Below are positions 44,746-51,762 of a DNA stretch of 64,000 bases, piece after piece (the first letter of the stretch is position 1; each line of letters begins with the position of its first letter). The notes under the pieces were generated by a model. That model was not told where the DNA came from and searched no databases. It saw only the letters and a program-made list of their open reading frames with translations. Origin of the DNA: CAZAQS01 sp046485135. GTDB taxonomy: Bacteria; Chloroflexota; Anaerolineae; Anaerolineales; UBA4823. A program made the translations under genes and the position numbers. The stretch lies in contig JAWOHN010000044.1 in the NCBI GenBank assembly GCA_046485135.1, forward strand, positions 16,209-80,208, written 5' to 3'.

Positions 44746-44751
44746 CATAAT
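44746..44751 (+). promoter_or_regulatory. Putative -10 element for the receiver gene
   Basis: CATAAT lies 19 bases after the direct repeats, with no good -35 hexamer, the pattern expected for an activator-dependent promoter. It would give a ~60-base leader before ATG 44821. Confidence 0.45.
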
Positions 44752-44820
44752 CACAACAGCAGGACATATTGAAATGGAAAAGTTGGCAAATTAGTCCATC
44801 CCAGAGATCAACCAAACAAT

Positions 44821-45240
44821 ATGGTAAACAAGAAGATAACGCGCGTCTTAGTTTTAGGAGAAGATAACACAACCACCGACCTGCTCAAAATGACACTCAG
44901 GCCTGGGCTTTACGAGATTATTTGTGTGAGCTCCGTTGAAGATGTTTACGAAGCTATAAAAACTCACAATCCCCAACTCATTATCTTGGATATAATTATT
45001 CAAAACAATAATGAAGTGCTTATGTGCAAAAGGATCCGCGAGTTCAGCAAGGCTCCTATCCTGGTGTTGTCAGCCATCAAAAAACCGGACATTGTAGCAA
45101 GCTTTTTAGATGGAGGAGCCGACGGATTTTTATCCAAGCCTGTCCCCAACGAGATCCTGGTTGCGCAGATCAACAACCTGACCCGGCGCGCTGGTTTTGA
45201 AAGGGAGGCCGCCGCCGCGAACTGTTATGAAGAGGTATGA
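44821..45240 (+). CDS. Receiver-only response regulator
   Basis: 139 residues: one receiver domain, acidic pair replaced by Glu-Asp in VLGEDNTT, phospho-acceptor Asp in LIILDIIIQ, Ser in LVLSAIK where Thr is usual, Lys in FLSKPVP. A ~15-residue tail is not a DNA-binding domain. It probably relays phosphate or regulates a partner protein. It is divergent from the zinc-ribbon kinase and 3 bases upstream of the small zinc-ribbon gene. Confidence 0.88.
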   Translation: MVNKKITRVLVLGEDNTTTDLLKMTLRPGLYEIICVSSVEDVYEAIKTHNPQLIILDIIIQNNNEVLMCKRIREFSKAPILVLSAIKKPDIVASFLDGGADGFLSKPVPNEILVAQINNLTRRAGFEREAAAANCYEEV

Positions 45241-45243
45241 ATC

Positions 45244-45540
45244 GTGCAAAACTGCTCAGTATGCAACGCTCAATCTCCAGATTCAGCCAGACACTGCAGC
45301 AACTGTCAGGCTGATTTGCGAGAATTCTCCACTACCAGCGTGGCGCTAAAACGTATCCAAAACAACTCGCGAGTTGAAAGCGTAATCCTATCTGTTGCGG
45401 CAGATGCCTGCCCTGCCTGCCAAAAATATCAGGGGGGGTATGCGAAAGATGAAGCGCCGGTTTTACCCATTCAGGGCTGTTCCCATCCGAACGGCTGTCG
45501 CTGTTTTTACCAGCCTGTATTATCGGATATCTATCCCTGA
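45244..45540 (+). CDS. Small zinc-ribbon protein, GTG start
   Basis: 98 residues from GTG 45244. CSVC and CSNC at the N terminus make a zinc ribbon like that of the nearby kinase (CPIC/CQEC). A second Cys set (CPAC, CSHPNGCRC) lies at the C terminus. It starts 3 bases after the receiver gene stop, so both are co-transcribed. The stop overlaps the convergent cca stop by 10 bases. Function unknown; metal or redox sensing with the receiver protein is possible. Confidence 0.7.
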   Translation: MQNCSVCNAQSPDSARHCSNCQADLREFSTTSVALKRIQNNSRVESVILSVAADACPACQKYQGGYAKDEAPVLPIQGCSHPNGCRCFYQPVLSDIYP

Positions 45541-47222
45541 TCCAAACGCCCCTCAATTTCATTCAGAAGGTTCTTCGCCAAGGATAAGGCCTGTTCCTTG
45601 GCGTCAATTTTTCCAACAGCCTGGTTTTCACGGATAGCTTCGAGAAGTTGCCCTACAACCGGTCCAGGCTGGAGATTTAAATATTCCATCAGCTCATTCC
45701 CGTCAAGAATTGCAGGGGGAGAAACGCTCTCTTGCGCTGCTTCCCACCACGCTTGGAGCAGTGTGCGGACCACCTGCAAATGCCGGGTCCAATGCTCTAA
45801 GGATAGGCTTGGACCGTAGGTAGCCAGAACATCTGCCAGGGATAATAAACAGATATCCACGCCAGCCGGGCCTGTAGCCTTGAAGAAGCGATAAATTGCC
45901 CGCCGGCTAACCGGGTCGGAACCCTGGGATAACAAAATAGGCCTGAGATGGTGGCGTACGATGGTTCCCACCCGATCAATTTCAACATTACTTAAGCGCA
46001 AACTGCGCGCCCGCTCGATAAGGAGAGACTCTCCCACCTGATCATGTTGGAAAAAGCGGATGCGGTTAGCATCATCTACCGCCCAAGTTTGGGGTTTGCC
46101 AATATCATGGTACAGAGCTGCCAGGAACAGCAACCCTCGTAAAGAGCGATCTTTGGTCAGTTCAGACTGGAAATGCTGATCGATCTGCTGACGGAAGCGG
46201 CCCAGGTTCATCACCAACGATCCCATAATCAAGTTGGCGGCAGATTCTTCGTTGTATGATATTTGTAACGCTTGAAGCACGTTGTCTAACTGCTGCATTA
46301 CTCCCAAAGTATGTTCCCACACATCATAAACATGTGGAGGCGATTGGTCTACACCCTTCAAAGCAGTTAATTCCGGCAAAATGTGGGGGAAAACGCCGAG
46401 TAAGTCCAAAGCCCGGAAACAAGTATGGGGCTGAGGGCCAGATAAAATCTTGAACAGCTCATCTCGCAACCTTTCCGGAGAAACTGCCGGCAATGCGCTT
46501 ACCCCAGCGCGCAGCAGGGCTAGAGTTTGCGGAAGAATATGAAAATTATAGGCAGCTGCCAGACGAATTGCGCGCAGAATGCGCAGAGGATCATCTGTGA
46601 TAGAGGTCGGGGAACAAGCACGCAAGCGCCTGGCGTGCAAATCTGCCGCGCCTCCCAGTGGGTCAAACAGGGCCATATTCTGGCGCAGGTCTAAAGCCAT
46701 AGCGTTAACGGTGAAGTCACGCCCCCGCAAATCACTTTCCAGATCAGGTCCCCGGTAGGCCGCAAAATCCAGGGCACGGCCAGAGTCTGCGTGTCCGGGG
46801 AGGATCAGGCGGGCGGTTTCTCTTTCTTGATCGAGAGGGAAATAGGCTGCTCCAATTTGGTTGGCAACCATACGGGCATATTTCAATACATCCCCAGGGA
46901 GCACAAAATCCAAATCATGCATGCTGCGTCCAAGCAGCGCATCTCGCACCGCGCCGCCCACCAGATGCAAAGGGATATGGTCAGGTATCGCTTCTGCAAC
47001 CTGTTCGATTAGTGCAGATGAGGCAATTGGTTTTGAAATGGGTACATAAACGATGCGCGGCGTTTCTTTTGGCCGGGTCGCTTTTGCTGCCCGCAGAGCC
47101 TGGTCAGGTGTGCCGCCCTGTCCAATGACACGCTCACCCAGCAGAGCGACCCAGCGACCCGCATACTGAGCCAGGTGATCTACCTCACCGGATGGGTCCA
47201 ACGATTCAGGCAATCCGTTCAT
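45531..47222 (-). CDS. cca: CCA-adding/poly(A) polymerase family nucleotidyltransferase with DUF5678-like N terminus and HD domain
   Basis: 563 residues. The N-terminal ~60 residues resemble the DUF5678 domain (YAGRWVALLGERVIGQGGTPD). The nucleotidyltransferase head has HLVGGAVRDALLG and MHDLDFVLPG, with the arm motif RDFTVNAMALDL and RRL-type CCA segment DPLRILRAIRLAA. A C-terminal HD domain (ALYHDIGKPQTWA) follows. It completes or repairs tRNA 3' ends. The start overlaps the hpt stop by 4 bases. Confidence 0.9.
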   Translation of the reverse strand: MNGLPESLDPSGEVDHLAQYAGRWVALLGERVIGQGGTPDQALRAAKATRPKETPRIVYVPISKPIASSALIEQVAEAIPDHIPLHLVGGAVRDALLGRSMHDLDFVLPGDVLKYARMVANQIGAAYFPLDQERETARLILPGHADSGRALDFAAYRGPDLESDLRGRDFTVNAMALDLRQNMALFDPLGGAADLHARRLRACSPTSITDDPLRILRAIRLAAAYNFHILPQTLALLRAGVSALPAVSPERLRDELFKILSGPQPHTCFRALDLLGVFPHILPELTALKGVDQSPPHVYDVWEHTLGVMQQLDNVLQALQISYNEESAANLIMGSLVMNLGRFRQQIDQHFQSELTKDRSLRGLLFLAALYHDIGKPQTWAVDDANRIRFFQHDQVGESLLIERARSLRLSNVEIDRVGTIVRHHLRPILLSQGSDPVSRRAIYRFFKATGPAGVDICLLSLADVLATYGPSLSLEHWTRHLQVVRTLLQAWWEAAQESVSPPAILDGNELMEYLNLQPGPVVGQLLEAIRENQAVGKIDAKEQALSLAKNLLNEIEGRLDQG

Positions 47223-47776
47223 TCCATCGGGCTGTAGCGAGTCTGGTCCAGGGCTGCTACAAAAGGCAGGTTGCGATAGTACTCATCCACATCTAAACCA
47301 TATCCAAAGATGAATTTATCCGGGATGACAAAGCCTGAATAGGCTATGGGCACTTCAGTCTGGCGACGCTCAGCCTTATCCAATAAGACACATACCTTCA
47401 GGCTTTTTGGACGGCGAGTCTCCAAAAACTCGAACACAGCCTGGAGGGTATAACCGCTATCGACGATATCTTCCACCAGAAGGACATTGCGATCGCGAAT
47501 ATCGGTGTTCAAATCAAGGGTGATGCGCGCCTGACCGGTTGTGCTGCGCGCACCAATGCCATAAGACGACACCGCCATAAAATCTACCAAATGCGGGATT
47601 TCAATAGCGCGCATCAGATCCACCAGGAAAACCACCCCACCTCGTAAGATACATACCAAGAGCAGGTCTTGATCCAAGTAATCTCGCGAGATCTGTTTGC
47701 CCAGTTCGGAAATCCTTTTCTGCAAGGTTTCTGCATCGATTAAAATTTCATCGAGGAAATCATGATAGTCTTGCAT
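47219..47776 (-). CDS. hpt: Hypoxanthine phosphoribosyltransferase
   Basis: 185 residues from ATG 47776, preceded by GTGGAGGTT. The PRPP-binding motif VLLVEDIVDSGYTL, the purine-binding segment PDKFIFGYGLDVDEYYRNLP and the N-terminal ILRGGVVFLVDL are all intact. It salvages hypoxanthine and guanine to IMP and GMP. An ATG 15 bases upstream (47791) is less likely. The 4-base overlap with cca indicates coupling. Confidence 0.95.
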   Translation of the reverse strand: MQDYHDFLDEILIDAETLQKRISELGKQISRDYLDQDLLLVCILRGGVVFLVDLMRAIEIPHLVDFMAVSSYGIGARSTTGQARITLDLNTDIRDRNVLLVEDIVDSGYTLQAVFEFLETRRPKSLKVCVLLDKAERRQTEVPIAYSGFVIPDKFIFGYGLDVDEYYRNLPFVAALDQTRYSPME

Positions 47777-47848
47777 AATAAACCTCCACATCTGGTCTTG
47801 CTAAAGACCTACCCAAAAAATTAGCATGTTGGATGGTACCATCGCCTA

Positions 47849-48421
47849 TCAATCCCGAGGCACCTCATGGTGCATCCTACAGCGAGCTTCATATAACTCA
47901 GATGCTCCCACTATAACGACCGGATCATTATAACGGGCAGGTCTTCCATTCACAATCCGCTGGGTGCGGGTGGCAGGCTCTCCACATACCATGCAGATGG
48001 CATGCAGTTTGTCAACAAACTCTGCCTGGGCCATTAATACTGGCATAGGTCCAAATGGCTCTCCGCGAAAATCGGTATCCAAACCGGCAACAATTACCCT
48101 GAGACCCTGATCTGCCAGGTTTTGAGCTATGCTGATGACCGTTTGATCAAAGAATTGTGCTTCGTCGATCGCAACAACGGTTGTGTCCAACTCAAGCAAT
48201 TTCATGATTTCACCAGCACTCTGGATGGCATAGGCATCATAGTCACTGCCGGCATGAGAAGTTACCTTTTGGACAGTGTAGCGATTATCGATGGCCGGTT
48301 TAAAAACTTGCACTTTCTGCCGCGCAATTGTTGCTCGCCGCAAACGGCGGATCAGCTCATCCGTTTTTCCACTAAACATAGATCCGGTGATGACTTCTAT
48401 AGAACCAGTATGGTGTTTCAT
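47849..48421 (-). CDS. tdk: Thymidine kinase
   Basis: 190 residues: Walker A GSMFSGKTDELIRRL, the Asp-Glu Walker B in VVAIDEAQFF, the lasso-loop zinc Cys residues CMVCG and the C-terminal EARCRMHH, as in TK1-type enzymes. It phosphorylates thymidine for DNA precursor salvage. It lies upstream of hpt, so two salvage enzymes share the strand. Confidence 0.95.
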   Translation of the reverse strand: MKHHTGSIEVITGSMFSGKTDELIRRLRRATIARQKVQVFKPAIDNRYTVQKVTSHAGSDYDAYAIQSAGEIMKLLELDTTVVAIDEAQFFDQTVISIAQNLADQGLRVIVAGLDTDFRGEPFGPMPVLMAQAEFVDKLHAICMVCGEPATRTQRIVNGRPARYNDPVVIVGASELYEARCRMHHEVPRD

Positions 48422-48452
48422 GCCTGAGGGATCTCCTTAGTAATAATGTGTA

Positions 48453-48482
48453 AACAGGCAGACGCAGGGGCGTCTGCCTGTT
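48453..48482. terminator. Intrinsic terminator-like hairpin after the L31 gene
   Basis: A perfect 12-bp stem AACAGGCAGACG / CGTCTGCCTGTT closes a 6-base loop, 32 bases past the L31-fusion stop on the minus strand. TTTA follows on that strand. It separates the ribosomal gene from tdk. Confidence 0.7.
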
Positions 48483-48514
48483 AAGTTTACTCTAAGATCG
48501 ACGGTTGGCAAGGA

Positions 48515-48988
48515 TCAGGACACTATCTGGTCCAGACTTTGGGGCAGTTCGTATCCCAGCTGGCGCAAGCGTTTTTTCAAATCGGCCAGGGATTTGCGAC
48601 CAAAGCCATCAATCGCCAGGAGTTTTTCTTCACCCTGTGCTAAAAGATCCAGGATTTGACCGGTGTTTAACACTTCACTCTTGACCAGGGCGTCTGTTGC
48701 ACGGGTTCCAAGCTCAAGTTCCTGGACAGGGCGTTCAGGAGATACCCGGGCAGCAGATCTCGCTTCGGCTTCGTCCTTATATTGCTGACGAGCTTGCAGC
48801 TTGCGATAGAAGCGATCGACCTGCCCTTCAGTATCTACGATGCGCTGCTCGCCGGTGTAAAATGGGTGACATTTGTAGCAAACATCGGTGCGGATTTCTT
48901 TTTTGGTAGAACCGGTATGCCAGGTGTTACCGCACGCACAGACCACCAAAGCATCCGAAAAATAAGTGGGATGGATTTTTTCTTTCAT
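48515..48988 (-). CDS. rpmE: Ribosomal protein L31 fused to an RNA polymerase alpha-CTD-like domain
   Basis: 157 residues, about twice a normal L31. Residues 1-75 are a zinc-type L31: MKEKIHPTYFSDALVVCACG, then CYKCHPFYTGEQ with Cys17/19/37/40. After a charged helical linker, ~87-149 match the alpha-CTD/helix-hairpin-helix fold: VQELELGTRATDALVKSE, then LLAIDGFGRKSLADLKKRLR, the DNA- and activator-binding signature of the polymerase alpha subunit. The ATG at 48988 follows AAAGGA. It lies downstream of rpmA on the minus strand. The C-terminal domain could tether ribosome and RNA polymerase, or bind DNA/RNA; this is inference. Confidence 0.9.
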   Translation of the reverse strand: MKEKIHPTYFSDALVVCACGNTWHTGSTKKEIRTDVCYKCHPFYTGEQRIVDTEGQVDRFYRKLQARQQYKDEAEARSAARVSPERPVQELELGTRATDALVKSEVLNTGQILDLLAQGEEKLLAIDGFGRKSLADLKKRLRQLGYELPQSLDQIVS

Positions 48989-49058
48989 GTTTCACAAATC
49001 CTTTCAGGTGTGAAACGTAGATAACGGAAAAGGTTTTTGTCCGTATTACGCTTTTAGA

Positions 49059-49325
49059 TTAATTTGCTTCTTCCACTGGGATAACGCTAACCATCTTGCG
49101 GTCATCTCGAATGGTTTCATATACGACGATCCCCTCGGCGACTGCAAAGAGGGTATCATCCCGGCCGACTTTGACATTGCGACCCGGTTTTATGCGAGTC
49201 CCGCGCTGGCGAACAAGGATATTTCCAGAGAGAACATGTTGCCCGCCAAATACTTTAACACCCAGGCGCTGTGAGTTGCTATCTCGCCCATTGCGGCTGG
49301 AGCCGCCACCTTTTTTGTGAGCCAT
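49059..49325 (-). CDS. rpmA: Ribosomal protein L27
   Basis: 88 residues, MAHKKGGGSSRNGRDSNSQR N terminus, then RLGVKVFGGQ and ILVRQRGT, all standard for L27. There is no N-terminal cleavable extension as in Firmicutes. TAGGAGGAAGAA precedes the ATG. It is 9 bases downstream of rplU, the usual order, while obgE does not follow. Confidence 0.98.
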   Translation of the reverse strand: MAHKKGGGSSRNGRDSNSQRLGVKVFGGQHVLSGNILVRQRGTRIKPGRNVKVGRDDTLFAVAEGIVVYETIRDDRKMVSVIPVEEAN

Positions 49326-49334
49326 TTCTTCCTC

Positions 49335-49664
49335 CTATTCCGTTTCCGCTTCCAACAGAATAGCGTCGATTTTCAAGCGTGTGTACTGTTGGCGATGACC
49401 CTTTTTCACGCGATAGCGGATTTTGGGTTTATATTTAAACACCACAATCTTGGGGCCTTTGATCTGTGAAATGACTGTGGCCTGAACCCGTGCCCCAGGA
49501 ATCGTGGGGGTCCCAATGGTAACATCATCTCCATCTGCAACCAGGAGCACCCGGTCCAGATCGATCTGGTCACCCACTTCAGATGGATAACGATCTACCT
49601 CAATCGTTCCACCTTCGACGGCTCGAAATTGCTTGCCGCCATCTTCAACAATAGCATATTTCAT
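49335..49664 (-). CDS. rplU: Ribosomal protein L21
   Basis: 109 residues from ATG 49664 (MKYAIVEDGGKQFRA), the usual L21 start; GGAGAAATCG upstream fits. The core IKGPKIVVFKYKPK and KKGHRQQYTRL are typical. A slightly longer start at 49676 would place the ribosome site inside the gene. It is the first gene of the rplU-rpmA operon, with the GC-rich leader and sigma70 promoter upstream. Confidence 0.97.
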   Translation of the reverse strand: MKYAIVEDGGKQFRAVEGGTIEVDRYPSEVGDQIDLDRVLLVADGDDVTIGTPTIPGARVQATVISQIKGPKIVVFKYKPKIRYRVKKGHRQQYTRLKIDAILLEAETE

Positions 49665-49676
49665 CGATTTCTCCAA

Positions 49677-49815
49677 TCTTCACTTCGCCGCACGCCCCGC
49701 GCCGGTGTAGATCAACCACATCGCCGAGCCAGTCCCTTGCTCCGGGCAGCGCCGGTGTGCGGGGAAGTTGGGGATACAGAATTTTGCCCCAGCGACTTGC
49801 TGCCGGGGCAGTGCG
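49677..49815 (-). ncRNA. Structured GC-rich 5' leader of rplU, possible cis-regulatory RNA
   Basis: From the predicted start site near 49815 to the rplU ribosome site, the minus-strand transcript is GC-rich and foldable. GCCCCGGCAGC...GCTGGGGC forms a local hairpin. ACTTCCCCGCACACC near the middle is largely complementary to the end segment (GGCGTGCGGCGAAGT), giving a long outer stem. CACCGGCGC occurs twice. Cis-acting L21 leaders are known in some bacteria; equivalence here is not shown. Confidence 0.5.
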
Positions 49816-49821
49816 GGCTGT

Positions 49822-49850
49822 ATTATAACGGGGTTAGCGCCGGATGTCAA
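49822..49850 (-). promoter_or_regulatory. Consensus sigma70 promoter of rplU-rpmA
   Basis: On the minus strand TTGACA (49845-49850) is separated by exactly 17 bases from TATAAT (49822-49827). Both hexamers match the consensus perfectly. Transcription would start near 49815, about 150 bases before rplU. Confidence 0.85.
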
Positions 49851-49936
49851 ATTAATTCTTAGAAAAACCAGCAAATATTACCCCAAATGGTTAAAACTAC
49901 ACAAGTTCATAACCATATTAGTGAAAAACCTGTGCA

Positions 49937-51166
49937 CTAACCGCAGCCGCCGCCGCCGGGGCCGCGCTTATTCTTCAGCTCGATAACGGGTACATATTCA
50001 AACTGGTATTCATCGGGTCTGGGGTAAGCCGCCGGATATTTCGAACCCAAAGCGGCAGGGAACACAAAACGCAGTTGATCTGCTGGTGCGCCGGTCACCG
50101 GAAGGATTTCATGTTCTTCGCCGGTAAATACTGCCAACCAGTTGTTGATCCCTCCCTCCAAGATATAAATATTCGGAACACTTTCGGCAACCAGGATCTT
50201 CCATGCTTCGGTGGCAGCGACCTCATCGTTGCTCATGGTGATGAAGACAGTATTATCCGGTTCGAGAAGCAGTTCTTTGCTCATCTCTGCTAGATCTGCC
50301 AGGTCTACCCGTCTGGCATTCGAGATATGGAACAAGTTGTAATCGGCTTCAGCCCGGACATCAAGCAGCACGATGCGCAGCTTGCGGTCCTGCATGTTTT
50401 CCAACACTTCCCCTGGAGAGACCTGGACAGCGCGTGCATTCAATAACAATTCCTTCTCTGGGGCGATCTTGGCCCAACGATCGGCGATGGTGGGTTGCCC
50501 AAGAACAGCTACAAACCCGGCCAGGACGATGAGACCTGCCGCTGCGGCAAAGCGTTGCCGCGGAGCACTTTTTGGGTCCTTTCCACCGAAGATTTTTTCC
50601 AATTGCTCGCCCCCCCAAAACATAAACAAGGCCATGAACACAACTGCAATGACCACCACGCCGGTATCTAAACCCAACCATTCCGGAATTGTGAAGCGAC
50701 CGAAGTAGGACGAATTCCAAAATATTCTGTAGGTGTCTACAGTCTCACCGAACAGGAGGATCCCAAACAACGCTCCGAGCGTGAAAAACAGGCCATCCAA
50801 CTTGCGCGTTGCCAGTGCGACCAGCGAGGTGCCCGGACAAAACCCGCCAATGATAAAACCCACACCCATGATCAACCCGCCCAGAATGCCAGGCCACAAA
50901 TAGGTGGGGGGAACCCAGACCAGGTTATAGTCCAACAGACCAATTGCAGAGGCGCCAAACACCAACACCATAGCGACCACAATGGCGGTGAACATCACCT
51001 TTAAGACCGTCATGTCTTTGAAATAGAATTGGGCTGCCAGTTTTGGAGAGTTGGCAAAACCAGATATCTCCAGAACAAACCCAAAGAAAAAGCCGATCAT
51101 CATATAAACCGAGAATTCCCCGAATTTTGTAAACAAATCTGCAATGGGAAGAGGAAAAGGCGCCAT
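49937..51166 (-). CDS. YeeE/YedE-family sulfur transport protein fused to a rhodanese-like domain
   Basis: 409 residues. Residues ~1-225 have several membrane helices with the YeeE/YedE (DUF395) hallmarks GGFCPGTSLVALATRKLDG and FFGFVLEISGF. The C-terminal soluble domain (~250-370) is rhodanese-like (VLLDVRAEADYNLFH; YILEGGINNW), but the active loop reads TMSNDEVA without Cys. The protein ends in GPGGGGCG. YeeE-type proteins import thiosulfate. It follows the second YeeE-like gene closely, and an ACAGGAGACA ribosome site precedes ATG 51166. Confidence 0.85.
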   Translation of the reverse strand: MAPFPLPIADLFTKFGEFSVYMMIGFFFGFVLEISGFANSPKLAAQFYFKDMTVLKVMFTAIVVAMVLVFGASAIGLLDYNLVWVPPTYLWPGILGGLIMGVGFIIGGFCPGTSLVALATRKLDGLFFTLGALFGILLFGETVDTYRIFWNSSYFGRFTIPEWLGLDTGVVVIAVVFMALFMFWGGEQLEKIFGGKDPKSAPRQRFAAAAGLIVLAGFVAVLGQPTIADRWAKIAPEKELLLNARAVQVSPGEVLENMQDRKLRIVLLDVRAEADYNLFHISNARRVDLADLAEMSKELLLEPDNTVFITMSNDEVAATEAWKILVAESVPNIYILEGGINNWLAVFTGEEHEILPVTGAPADQLRFVFPAALGSKYPAAYPRPDEYQFEYVPVIELKNKRGPGGGGCG

Positions 51167-51183
51167 GATCTATGTCTCCTGTA

Positions 51184-51762
51184 TTAATTCCACAAACGGC
51201 GTACAAAGTAAGCCAGGGCGTACCCCCCAGCAAAGACTGCAAACATAAACGCCCAACTGCCCACCGAGAGCACGGCGCCTCCCGAAAGAGCCTGACCGGA
51301 TGTGCAGCCTCTGGCCAGACGCGCTCCATAGCCCATGAAGCCGCCTCCAACAAAAGCCATCAACCAGCGCTTCCGAACGGTGATTTGCGGACCTTTGCCG
51401 GTCTCGACCTTTAGCCGGCCGTTAAGCCACCCGGAGGCAAACCCTCCCAGCAAGGTACCAACCGTTACCGGCACAACCCAGTTGTCTAAGGGGTTCGTAT
51501 CGCCTCCTGCCATTGCCAACAGGAAAGGGGTACGATCGACATGCCCGGGTGCAACCAAATCTTCAAAATAAACCACGATCCGGTTCAGACCGCCCGAAGC
51601 GCCTAAGCCATTGCCAGTGAAAAAGAAGGCCAGGAACAGAACCACGCCTAAAAGGGCGCCCCCCAGGTATGGATTTACGTAGGGTCGGGCATCCCCCCGA
51701 TCCAATACCCGCTTAAGAGAAAAAACACGTTTGCCAGAATTGGCTGAAGCAACAGTGCTCAT
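51184..51762 (-). CDS. YeeE/YedE-family membrane protein
   Basis: 192 residues with several helices and the conserved Cys motif ARGCTSGQALSGGA. It is half the size of single-polypeptide YeeE and may pair with the next gene to form a complete transporter. The ATG at 51762 overlaps the heptaheme gene stop by 4 bases. GAGGAGGAAG upstream supports the start. Probable role: bringing thiosulfate or related sulfur into the cell. Confidence 0.85.
   Translation of the reverse strand: MSTVASANSGKRVFSLKRVLDRGDARPYVNPYLGGALLGVVLFLAFFFTGNGLGASGGLNRIVVYFEDLVAPGHVDRTPFLLAMAGGDTNPLDNWVVPVTVGTLLGGFASGWLNGRLKVETGKGPQITVRKRWLMAFVGGGFMGYGARLARGCTSGQALSGGAVLSVGSWAFMFAVFAGGYALAYFVRRLWN

Larger units (their letters stand above)
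44428..44820. other. Intergenic region between divergent signalling genes
   Basis: About 390 bases of AT-rich sequence between the zinc-ribbon kinase (minus) and the receiver-only protein (+). It carries the 11-bp-spaced direct repeats and -10 box described separately, and AT-rich -10-like sequence around 44560-44575 for the minus side. No frame in it looks like a gene. Confidence 0.6.

Noticed and set aside
44428..44820. Frames on the minus strand in this intergenic region
   Set aside because: Cys/Leu-rich, AT-biased, without ribosome sites and unlike coding sequence; the region looks regulatory.
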